DNA from: Alphaproteobacteria bacterium
Lineage (GTDB): Bacteria; Pseudomonadota; Alphaproteobacteria; UBA9219
Reading direction: 5' to 3'
Assembly (NCBI GenBank): GCA_028693775.1
Contig: JAQUUS010000003.1
Span: 1 to 23,152, forward strand
Length of the DNA: 23,152 nt
Under the pieces are notes generated by a model. It was not told the DNA's origin, searched no databases, and worked only from the letters and a program-made list of their open reading frames with translations. The translations under genes and the position numbers were made by a program. Each line of letters opens with the position of its first letter. Within the stretch, counting starts at the first letter, position 1. Shown here piece by piece: positions 14,892 through 21,379 of the stretch.

Positions 14892-15637
14892 ATGCCCAAA
14901 TTTATATATAGCCGCCAACGAAAGAGAGAAAGAGGCTCAGAAAAAAGCCTTATCCTCCGCACTTGTTTCCTCAAAGGCGCGCCAGAAAGACCTTCCTTGC
15001 ATAGACGGCATCTTTCTATCCAAGGACGCCGGCTCTCAAAAGAGTTCCTAAAGGAAGTCGATCCCGATGCCAATCTGCTTGTTGTCAACGCATCGATTAT
15101 GGCGAACGTCGTTTTTCTCGGTGGAAAGCAGCCTCTTCTGCGGCAAATTCCCGTTCTGGCCGCTTCGGTGTGGCGCGGATCAAGCCTGGAAGAGATAATT
15201 CAGGGCGATTATTACTTACCTTCGGGAGCGGGCCGACAGAGAGTGGATATGATTATTTCTCGAAACATTTTGCCGACGCGGGAATAAAGGTATGCAGTGG
15301 CTATGGGCTAGACGCAGGCGATCTCTCAGAGGCGCTTGGCAATGTCATCGGTTGCGTTGAACGCGATGCGCCGCAAAGCAAAGCCCCCAAGAAAGGCTTT
15401 GCAAAGATAAAACAGGTTGCGTCCGAATTATTCGCCTTTGTCGGACAACGCAAACCCCTGACGAACAGAGAGCGGATATGGCTGCCGGTTATCGTGGCGC
15501 TGACCGAAGCGCATAAGGCGGGAACCCCCGTCACATGGGACGCGCTGGTTGCGCACGACGATACGCATATCATCCTGCCCCGGGTCAAAGCTCCGTCTGT
15601 GCCGAAGTCCTCGGCCTCCCCGGCGCCAACGCGATAG
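14892..15637 (+). pseudogene. Frameshifted gene of unknown function, three single-base indels
   Basis: No single frame covers this locus, but one coherent protein of about 249 residues appears if three indels at short homopolymers are corrected. The start ATG (14892) enters a second frame after the AAA at 14898-14900, giving MPNLYIAANEREKEAQKK. That frame runs to the A-run at 15038-15041 (IDGIFLSKDAGSQ) and then shifts into KEFLKEVDPDANLLVVN, VFLGGKQPLLRQIPVLAASV and GSSLEEIIQGDYYLP. A third shift at the CC of 15219-15220 leads into FGSGPTESGYDYFSKHF, IKVCSGYGLDAGDLSEALGN and the basic C-terminus ending at 15637. The required changes are one base fewer, one more and one more. I recognise no domain. 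It is either a decaying gene or an assembly with homopolymer errors. It ends three bases short of the convergent trmB stop. Confidence 0.7.
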
Positions 15638-15640
15638 ATT

Positions 15641-16324
15641 TTATTTTCGTTTATAGTCCATAAAGAACGGCTGGCGGCCCGCCTCGACAGCTTTTTGCTG
15701 ATACCGCGTCGAAACCCAGTCCGCAGGAGGCTCGTGTCCCTCATGGGCGCACGCAAACCCGGCATGGCCTTGCAAGCATCCGTGCATCCATTCGATCAGC
15801 GTCGAATGATCCGAGGCAACGCGCAGCAGCCCGCCGCGTTTCAAAACGCGCGCAAGCCTGTCCAGATTTTCGGGTCCGATAAAGCGGCGTTCGATGTGCC
15901 GTTTTTTCGGCCACGGGTCCGGAAAAAGCACAAAGCATCCGTCCAGCGAGTTGTCTTTCAGCGCATCCAGAACCAGCCGTGCGTCGTTGTCAAAAACGCG
16001 GATATTCGTGATGGCCTCGCGGTCGACATGGTCCAGAAGGCTCGCTACGCCGTTCAAAAAAGGCTCGCAGCCGATATAAACGTTTTCGGGATGAAGCTTT
16101 GCTTGCGCGGCCAAATGCTCGCCGCCGCCAAAGCCGATTTCCATCCACCCCTGCGCCTGCCCCGCGCCCTGAAAAAAATCCTGCGGGCAAACTGGCCCGT
16201 CCCCCTTCAACTCGATGGCGAGCTTTGGCAGAAGCTCCTTGATCAAAAGAGATTTGCGTACATGCAAAGGCCTGCCTTTGCGGCGGCCAAAAAGGCGTGA
16301 AGAAGATCGTTCGGTCGAAATCAT
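15641..16324 (-). CDS. trmB: tRNA (guanine-N7-)-methyltransferase
   Basis: TrmB methylates guanine-46 in the tRNA variable loop using S-adenosylmethionine. The 227-residue product has the SAM-binding motif MEIGFGGGEH, a second acidic strand VYIGCEPFLNGV and the family hallmark FPDPWPKKRHIERRF. It ends with the usual substrate region STRYQQKAVEAGR. The frame opens 14 codons earlier; the ATG at 16324 was chosen because GAGGAC lies five bases upstream on the minus strand. The gene follows hppA beyond a strong terminator and probably has its own start signal, which I could not identify. It converges on the frameshifted locus with only three bases between stop codons. Confidence 0.96.
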   Translation of the reverse strand: MISTERSSSRLFGRRKGRPLHVRKSLLIKELLPKLAIELKGDGPVCPQDFFQGAGQAQGWMEIGFGGGEHLAAQAKLHPENVYIGCEPFLNGVASLLDHVDREAITNIRVFDNDARLVLDALKDNSLDGCFVLFPDPWPKKRHIERRFIGPENLDRLARVLKRGGLLRVASDHSTLIEWMHGCLQGHAGFACAHEGHEPPADWVSTRYQQKAVEAGRQPFFMDYKRK

Positions 16325-16364
16325 AGTGTCCTCGTTATAGCTCAAAATGAGGCAATTTAAGGCC

Positions 16365-16393
16365 AAAAAAAAGCCCCGCCAGAGAGGCGGGGC
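16365..16393 (-). terminator. Rho-independent terminator of hppA
   Basis: GCCCCGCC (16373-16380) and GGCGGGGC (16386-16393) form a perfect 8-bp stem with the loop AGAGA. On the minus strand it is followed directly by eight T residues (complement of 16365-16372). It lies 18 bases after the hppA stop and is the best intrinsic terminator in the window. Confidence 0.9.
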
Positions 16394-16411
16394 CTTCTTT
16401 TAACCGAAGTC

Positions 16412-18511
16412 TTATGCCGCCAGAATGGCAAGCAGCAAGATGGCCACGATGTTAATGATCTTGATCATCGGGTTCACGGCCGGACCGGCGGTATCCTTGT
16501 ACGGATCGCCGACGGTGTCGCCCGTAACGGCGGCCTTGTGGGCATCGGAGCCCTTGCCGCCATAGTTCCCGGATTCGATGTACTTCTTGGCGTTGTCCCA
16601 GGCTCCGCCGCCCGAGGTCATCGAGATGGCGACGAAGATACCGGTGACGATGGTTCCCAGAAGCATGGCGCCCAGAGAGGTGAACGCTTCGGTCTGCCCC
16701 GCGACGGCGAGGATGGCGAAGTAAAGCACGACAGGCGCGGCAACCGGAAGCAGCGAGGGAATGATCATCTCGCGGATCGCGGCCTTGGTCAGCATGTCGA
16801 CAGCCGTGCCGTATTCGGGCTTGGCTTTGCCTTCCATGATGCCCGCGATGTCGCGGAACTGGCGACGGACTTCCTGAACGACAGCTCCTGCCGCGCGGCC
16901 CACAGCCGTCATGGCCATAGCGCCGAACAGATAGGGGAGTAAGCCGCCGATAAAGAGGCCGACGACGACATACGGGTTCTGCAATTCAAACTTCACGTCC
17001 AGTTCGGGGAAGTAGTGGTGCAGATCCTGAATGTACGCGGCGAACAAAACCAGCGAGGCCAGTCCCGCCGAAGCGATGGCGTAGCCCTTGGTGACGGCCT
17101 TTGTGGTGTTGCCGACGGCGTCGAGAGCGTCGGTGGTCACGCGGACTTCCTTGGGCAGTTCCGCCATTTCGGCGATGCCGCCCGCGTTGTCCGTAACGGG
17201 GCCGTAGGCGTCGATGGCGACGACAATGCCCGCCAAAGCCAGCATGGTGGTGGCGGCCAGAGCGATGCCGAAGAGTCCTGCTGCGGTGTAGGCAATAACG
17301 ATGCCGACGCAGATCACGACGACCGGAAGCGCGGTGGATTCCATCGAAACGGCCAGGCCCTGAATGACGTTCGTGCCGTGTCCGTTAACGGAAGCGGCGG
17401 CGACGCTCTTGACGGGGCGATAGGCGGTCGAGGTGTAGTATTCGGTGATCCAGACCATCAAAGCTGTGACGCCCAGACCGGTGAACGCGCAATAGATGAG
17501 GTTCATGTCCGAGATAACGCGGCCGTCAACGGTTGTGATCGATCCGTCCGCAAGAACGGTCTTGACGACAAAGACGATGGCGCAAGCGGAGAGAATGCCG
17601 CTGGCGATGAGGCCCTTGTACAAGGCGCCCATGATGTTTTTCTTTGCGCCGAGGCGGACAAAGAAGGTGCCGAGAACCGAGGCGATGATGCAAACGCCGC
17701 AGATCAGAAGCGGCAAGAGCATCATATCGGAACGAACGTCGCCCCTGAAGAATGTTGCGGCCAGAAGCATGGTGGCGACAATGGTGACGGCATAGGTTTC
17801 GAACAGATCGGCGGCCATGCCAGCGCAGTCGCCGACGTTGTCGCCGACGTTATCGGCAATGACGGCGGGGTTGCGGGGGTCGTCTTCCGGGATCCCGGCT
17901 TCGACCTTGCCGACCAGATCCGCGCCGACATCGGCGCCCTTGGTAAAGATACCGCCGCCGAGGCGAGCGAAAATCGAAATCAGCGAAGCGCCGAAGCTCA
18001 AAGCGACCAGAGCTTCGATGATGGAGCGAAGCGATGCTTCGTCTGCGTCGCCCATCCATTGCAAAAGCCCGTAATAATAGCCGCTCACGCCCAGAAGGCC
18101 GAGGCCGACGACCAGAAGGCCGGTCACGGCGCCGGATTTAAAGGAAACGCTCAAGGCCTTTTCCATGCTCTCGCTGGCGGCTGCAGCCGTACGAACGTTG
18201 GCGCGAACGGAAACGTTCATGCCGATATACCCGGCAGCGCCCGAAAGAACGGCGCCGATTACGAAGCCGAGAGCGACATGAGCGCCCAAAGTGAAGTAAA
18301 GAATGGCGCAAATGACAACGCCGACAACGCCGACAGTCAAATACTGGCGGTTCAGATAGGCCTTGGCGCCTTCCTGAATGGCGGAAGCGATTTCCTGCAT
18401 CCGGGGTGTGCCGGAGGGGGCGGAAAGAACGTAACGCGCAGTTAACAATCCATAAAGAAGGGCCAAAACCCCACAGCCGAAAATGAGCGGAAACGCGCTA
18501 CAGGTACTCAT
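16412..18511 (-). CDS. hppA: Membrane-bound proton-pumping pyrophosphatase, K+-independent type
   Basis: This 699-residue, multi-helix membrane enzyme hydrolyses pyrophosphate and pumps protons out of the cytoplasm. The substrate site is intact: GGGIFTKGADVGADLVGKVE (184-204) and the acidic motif PAVIADNVGDNVGD (215-228). A second acidic cluster occurs in AIDAYGPVTDNAGGIAEMA, with the C-terminal loop GDTVGDPYKDTAGPAVNP. Lys471 and Thr474 in GNTTKAVTKG mark the K+-independent subfamily; K+-dependent enzymes carry Ala and Gly there. The ATG at 18511 has GAGGAT six bases ahead and begins the first helix; the frame opens 31 codons earlier in the leader. The leader holds two mutually exclusive hairpins. 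A terminator follows the gene and separates it from trmB. Confidence 0.97.
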   Translation of the reverse strand: MSTCSAFPLIFGCGVLALLYGLLTARYVLSAPSGTPRMQEIASAIQEGAKAYLNRQYLTVGVVGVVICAILYFTLGAHVALGFVIGAVLSGAAGYIGMNVSVRANVRTAAAASESMEKALSVSFKSGAVTGLLVVGLGLLGVSGYYYGLLQWMGDADEASLRSIIEALVALSFGASLISIFARLGGGIFTKGADVGADLVGKVEAGIPEDDPRNPAVIADNVGDNVGDCAGMAADLFETYAVTIVATMLLAATFFRGDVRSDMMLLPLLICGVCIIASVLGTFFVRLGAKKNIMGALYKGLIASGILSACAIVFVVKTVLADGSITTVDGRVISDMNLIYCAFTGLGVTALMVWITEYYTSTAYRPVKSVAAASVNGHGTNVIQGLAVSMESTALPVVVICVGIVIAYTAAGLFGIALAATTMLALAGIVVAIDAYGPVTDNAGGIAEMAELPKEVRVTTDALDAVGNTTKAVTKGYAIASAGLASLVLFAAYIQDLHHYFPELDVKFELQNPYVVVGLFIGGLLPYLFGAMAMTAVGRAAGAVVQEVRRQFRDIAGIMEGKAKPEYGTAVDMLTKAAIREMIIPSLLPVAAPVVLYFAILAVAGQTEAFTSLGAMLLGTIVTGIFVAISMTSGGGAWDNAKKYIESGNYGGKGSDAHKAAVTGDTVGDPYKDTAGPAVNPMIKIINIVAILLLAILAA

Positions 18512-18538
18512 AGCAATCCTCGTAAGTTTGGTTGAAAA

Positions 18539-18567
18539 GCCGCATTTTTGCGGCGCAAGATCGCCGC
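18539..18567 (-). promoter_or_regulatory. Possible transcription attenuator in the hppA leader
   Basis: On the minus strand, GCGGCG (18567-18562) can pair with CGCCGC (18555-18550). The bases 18554-18549 of that same arm can instead pair with TGCGGC (18544-18539) as GCCGCA-AAAA-TGCGGC, followed directly by TTTT. The two 6-bp stems share bases and cannot coexist, as in an antiterminator/terminator pair. The terminator-like hairpin ends 27 bases before the hppA ATG. The stems are short, so this is tentative. Confidence 0.35.
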
Positions 18568-18648
18568 GCAGAATGCCCGAAGGAGGCAAAGAAGGCAAGA
18601 GCAAGCTTTTCCCGGACCTTAGAGAAAGGGGCCTAAAGGACCCGCTGG

Positions 18649-18678
18649 TTGATTTTTAACGTAAATTCAATATTTATA
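18649..18678 (+). promoter_or_regulatory. Possible promoter of the MarR-family gene
   Basis: TTGATT (18649-18654) is followed by TATTTA (18671-18676, spacing 16) or TTTATA (18673-18678, spacing 18) in the only AT-rich stretch between hppA and the divergent regulator gene. The start would lie near 18685. The promoter of hppA probably lies in the same 240-base interval, but I could not place it. Confidence 0.33.
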
Positions 18679-18751
18679 GGATTAAGTCGAAGGGTATCGT
18701 CCGCGTTTTTCGGCGGGGGCGAGCAGTTTTTTTCGTAAAGGGGGGCCTCCC

Positions 18752-19207
18752 GTGCACCACGCCTATTATGAAGCCGTTCTATTGATCGAACGCGTCCACC
18801 GGCACTTTCTCGAAGTGATCAAAACCGACCTTGACCGCGCGGGGATTCAGGACATCAACAACGTGCAGGCCCTGATCCTGTACAACATCGGCGCGGACGA
18901 AATGACGGTTGGCGAACTGACGGCGCGAGGGTACTACCTCGGGTCGAACGTATCGTACAACGTCAAAAAGATGGTCGAAAACCAATATCTTATACAGGAG
19001 CGTTCGCCGCACGACCGTCGTTCTGTGCGCATTCGCCTCTCGCCCAAAGGGCTAGAGCTGCAAAAAAATCTTAACGAAAGCATGGAACGTCAAGCGGCGT
19101 CTCTCGCCAAGGCGCAAATAACGCCCGAAGAGCTGGCAAAAACCTGCGAAGTGATGCGCAAGCTCGAACGTTTCTGGACGGGAATGATCAACTATGCCGG
19201 AGGATAA
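18752..19207 (+). CDS. MarR-family transcriptional regulator, LdtR-like
   Basis: This 151-residue winged-helix regulator has the MarR order of helices: a dimerisation helix (AYYEAVLLIERVHRHFLEV), DNA-binding helices around MTVGELTARGYYLGSNVSYNVKKMVENQYL, and the wing ERSPHDRRSVRIRLSPKG. The DINNVQALILYNIG and GYYLGSNVSYNVKK segments recall LdtR of Rhizobiales, which controls an L,D-transpeptidase and stress genes; this closer match is from memory and the target here is unknown. Translation appears to start at GTG 18752, seven bases behind AAGGGGG. It is divergent from hppA and 47 bases ahead of recF, so autoregulation from the shared interval is possible but not shown. Confidence 0.9.
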   Translation: MHHAYYEAVLLIERVHRHFLEVIKTDLDRAGIQDINNVQALILYNIGADEMTVGELTARGYYLGSNVSYNVKKMVENQYLIQERSPHDRRSVRIRLSPKGLELQKNLNESMERQAASLAKAQITPEELAKTCEVMRKLERFWTGMINYAGG

Positions 19208-19218
19208 GGCTGTAGACT

Positions 19219-19233
19219 GAGGCCTTTCGCCTC
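19219..19233 (+). repeat. Small hairpin ahead of recF
   Basis: GAGGC (19219-19223) and GCCTC (19229-19233) enclose CTTTC, and a wider pair AGACTG (19214-19219) and CAGTCT (19248-19253) flanks it and ends two bases before the recF ATG. No T-run follows. It is a weak terminator candidate or a structure that masks the recF start. Confidence 0.3.
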
Positions 19234-19254
19234 GTTACTCTCGATACCAGTCTC

Positions 19255-20436
19255 ATGAATAAACGCCTCTCCAGCCTAGCGACCGAAGTCCGGGAGTCTG
19301 TTCCGGTCCGTGCCGGGGCGTTGTCCATTTCGCAAATCACGCTCACGAACTATCGGAATTACGACGGCCTCAGATTAAGTCCGCAGGCCGGGCCCGTGGT
19401 GCTTGCGGGATCGAACGGGAGCGGAAAAACCAATCTTCTCGAAGCGATCAGTCTCCTTGTGCCGGGCCGTGGCCTGAGGCGCTGTTCGTTGTCCGCGTTG
19501 CAAAACCGGCAAACGCCCGATCCGTGGGCTGTTGCGATTGAGCTGCAAACCGACGCCGGGTTGCTGCGCATCGGCACAGGCCGCGACAACGCGGTGAACG
19601 ATTCCGAAGGCGAGCGTCGCCTCGTGCACATCGACGGCAGGCCAATGCGCAGCCAAAGCCTTTTGGCCGAGCACATCGCGATGGCGTGGATCACGCCCGA
19701 CATGGACAGTTTATTGTCCGAAGGCCCGTCCGCGCGGCGCAAATTCCTCGACAGGCTGGCGTGCAGTTTCGACCCGTCTCACGGCACCCGCGTGCTCGCT
19801 TACGAAAAAGCGATGCGCGAACGGCTGCGTTTGCTGCGCGAAGGCGGCGCGGACGCCCTCTGGCTTTCCGCCCTCGAAAACGAAATGGCTCAATCCGCCG
19901 TCGCCATAGCCTCATCGCGCAGGCATCTTGTAACGCGTTTGTGCGCAGCAATCGCCAAAGGCGATGACGTTTTTCCCCGCGCGGAGCTGGCCGTATGCGG
20001 CGCGGCCGAAGATATGCTCGAAACAATGCCCGCGCTGCTTGTCGAAGATTCTCTGCGTACAGCATTCGCAGCATCGAGGACCGCAGACGCGCAGCATGGC
20101 ACCTGTGCCACGGGAGCGCACCGCAGCGACTTGCGCGTTGTCCATGCCGCAAAGAAATGCCCGGCCGACATCTGTTCGTCCGGCGAGCAAAAAGCGCTGA
20201 TGATCGCCCTCATGCTGGCTTATGTGCGCTTGTTGTCCGAACAGCGTCGCATGAAGCCTTTGTTCCTGCTTGACGATATCGCAGCTCACCTCGACGACAT
20301 GCGCCGCGAAGCCTTGTTCGAGGAAGTTCTTGCCCTTGGCGTTCAGGCGTGGTTTTCGGGAACGGACGCAAAAACGTTCGCGTCTCTGTCATGCTGCGCG
20401 CAAATCTTTTCCGTCGAGAACGGAACGATTGCCTGA
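19255..20436 (+). CDS. recF: DNA replication/repair protein RecF
   Basis: RecF is an SMC-like ATPase that loads RecA at single-strand gaps with RecO and RecR. The 393-residue product has the Walker A loop AGSNGSGKTN (51-60), the characteristic ITPDMDSLLSEGPSARRKFLDRL region, the ABC signature CSSGEQKALMIALMLA and Walker B PLFLLDDIAAHLD. Helical arm regions lie between about 185 and 280. It carries about 20 extra residues ahead of the usual start (LSISQITLTNYRNY); a later start is possible but I see no ATG there. No ribosome site precedes the ATG at 19255. The common dnaA-dnaN-recF-gyrB order is absent here. Its stop abuts the stop of the convergent next gene. Confidence 0.95.
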   Translation: MNKRLSSLATEVRESVPVRAGALSISQITLTNYRNYDGLRLSPQAGPVVLAGSNGSGKTNLLEAISLLVPGRGLRRCSLSALQNRQTPDPWAVAIELQTDAGLLRIGTGRDNAVNDSEGERRLVHIDGRPMRSQSLLAEHIAMAWITPDMDSLLSEGPSARRKFLDRLACSFDPSHGTRVLAYEKAMRERLRLLREGGADALWLSALENEMAQSAVAIASSRRHLVTRLCAAIAKGDDVFPRAELAVCGAAEDMLETMPALLVEDSLRTAFAASRTADAQHGTCATGAHRSDLRVVHAAKKCPADICSSGEQKALMIALMLAYVRLLSEQRRMKPLFLLDDIAAHLDDMRREALFEEVLALGVQAWFSGTDAKTFASLSCCAQIFSVENGTIA

Positions 20437-20446
20437 TCACTCAGGC
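20431..20446. terminator. Short hairpin over two adjacent stop codons
   Basis: GCCTGA (20431-20436) and TCAGGC (20441-20446) enclose TCAC. The recF stop TGA ends the left arm and the opposite-strand stop of the next gene (20437-20439) lies in the loop. It may end both convergent transcripts, but the stem is short and only TTG follows on the plus strand. Confidence 0.35.
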
Positions 20447-20823
20447 TTGTTCCGCCAAAGCTCCGAAACGGTCGTGTTGCGGGTAAAATGCGCGGGCCTG
20501 AGCGCTACGGCGTCGGCGGGCCAGCGGGAAACGCCGGGCTCGTCCGTCGTTTTAGGGCAGCCGCTTTTCCGCGCCGAAGTCGCCTGGATTTTTGCGATAT
20601 TCCATGTCTGATAAGCCATTCCGGCCGAAAGGCCCCCCGTAACGATCGCCAAAAGCGGCTGGTTCGTCATGCCCCAAAAAACGGTCAGGCCCATGCCGAG
20701 TTCGCTGCTGACAAGCGCCGTGGTATGAGCATGTTTCTCGAGATCGTACGGGAAGAGCTTCAAGCAATGCTCCCCGACTTTGACGATGGCCGCGTAAACA
20801 TCATTTCCGTTTATCATTTTCAT
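20437..20823 (-). CDS. Hypothetical small membrane-associated protein
   Basis: This encodes 128 residues from the ATG at 20823 (a second ATG two codons later is possible). I do not recognise the family. The first 40 residues look soluble (INGNDVYAAIVKVGEHCLKLFPYDLEK), followed by two moderately hydrophobic stretches (about 42-52 and 55-70: GMGLTVFWGM, PLLAIVTGGLSAGMAY). They may be membrane helices or a hairpin. The C-terminal 50 residues are polar with several Pro and Arg. The frame opens earlier, but that part overlaps pncC. No ribosome site is visible; TATACT (minus, 20857-20852) could be the -10 box with a leader of about 22 bases. It runs convergent to recF with abutting stops. Coding status is likely and function unknown. 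Confidence 0.6.
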   Translation of the reverse strand: MKMINGNDVYAAIVKVGEHCLKLFPYDLEKHAHTTALVSSELGMGLTVFWGMTNQPLLAIVTGGLSAGMAYQTWNIAKIQATSARKSGCPKTTDEPGVSRWPADAVALRPAHFTRNTTVSELWRNKPE

Positions 20824-20851
20824 AAAAACCAAAGAGTTGAAATACAAGCCC

Positions 20852-20857
20852 AGTATA
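20852..20857 (-). promoter_or_regulatory. Possible -10 box of the small hypothetical gene
   Basis: TATACT on the minus strand lies 29 bases ahead of the ATG at 20823. No convincing -35 box is found 16-18 bases further upstream. The support is weak. Confidence 0.25.
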
Positions 20858-20882
20858 GCGCAACCGGCATGAAAATAATGCG

Positions 20883-21371
20883 TTATTCGGCGACGGGCAA
20901 AACAAGTCTTAACGCTTCTGCCACAGCCTGAAGCCTGATTTCGTCCCTGTTGCCCGAAAACTGGCATTTATAATGCATTAACGCGCCCTGTTTCGTGGCG
21001 AGTCCGAAAAAAACGAGCCCAACGGGTTTTTTATCGGTCCCGCCGTCCGGACCGGCAATCCCCGTCACAGAAACGGCCACATCGGCATGGGAGAAGGCCA
21101 AAGCGCCCTGAGCCATTTCCTCGGCAACCTGCTTGCTAACCGCGCCGTAGCGATTAAGGATTTCCGGCAAAACGCCCAGAACGTCGACTTTCGCCTCGTT
21201 GCTGTAAGTCACAAAGCCGCGTTCAACCACGGCGCTTGCGCCTGGAACGTCCGTCAAAGCTGCGGCGATCAACCCGCCGGTGCAGGATTCCGCCGTCACG
21301 ATGCGCAGATTTTTTTGCGTAAACGAGGTTATAAGCTGTTTGGCGTAGTCGTGGATTTGCGACGGAAGCAT
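20883..21371 (-). CDS. pncC: Nicotinamide-nucleotide amidohydrolase, CinA C-terminal type
   Basis: This stand-alone CinA C-terminal domain of 162 residues deamidates nicotinamide mononucleotide to nicotinate mononucleotide in NAD recycling. The family motifs are TAESCTGGLIAAALTDVPGAS (27-47), GFVTYSNEAK, YGAVSKQVAEEMA and VTGIAGPDGG. No N-terminal MoCF-like domain is fused, as in the E. coli PncC form. The ATG at 21371 was chosen over the longer frame opening because GAGG lies seven bases upstream, overlapping the stop codon of the hydrolase gene. The two genes are eight bases apart and are probably translated together. The deamidase role follows from characterised family members. Confidence 0.95.
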   Translation of the reverse strand: MLPSQIHDYAKQLITSFTQKNLRIVTAESCTGGLIAAALTDVPGASAVVERGFVTYSNEAKVDVLGVLPEILNRYGAVSKQVAEEMAQGALAFSHADVAVSVTGIAGPDGGTDKKPVGLVFFGLATKQGALMHYKCQFSGNRDEIRLQAVAEALRLVLPVAE

Positions 21372-21379
21372 AAAAGGCC

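Noticed and set aside
14892..15287. A stand-alone 131-residue basic protein starting at ATG 14892
   Set aside because: Its first 50 residues and last 25 look like out-of-frame sequence, whereas the neighbouring frames look coding there; the frameshift reading explains the locus better.
17015..18445. A 476-codon open frame on the plus strand opposite hppA
   Set aside because: It is the mirror of hppA codon bias: the product is dominated by Gly, Asp, Asn and Ala with no domain, while hppA has all its catalytic motifs.
18656..18670. A TTAA-N7-TCAA sequence resembling a CtrA site between hppA and the MarR gene
   Set aside because: The second half-site is imperfect and the stretch is AT-rich promoter sequence, so chance is likely.
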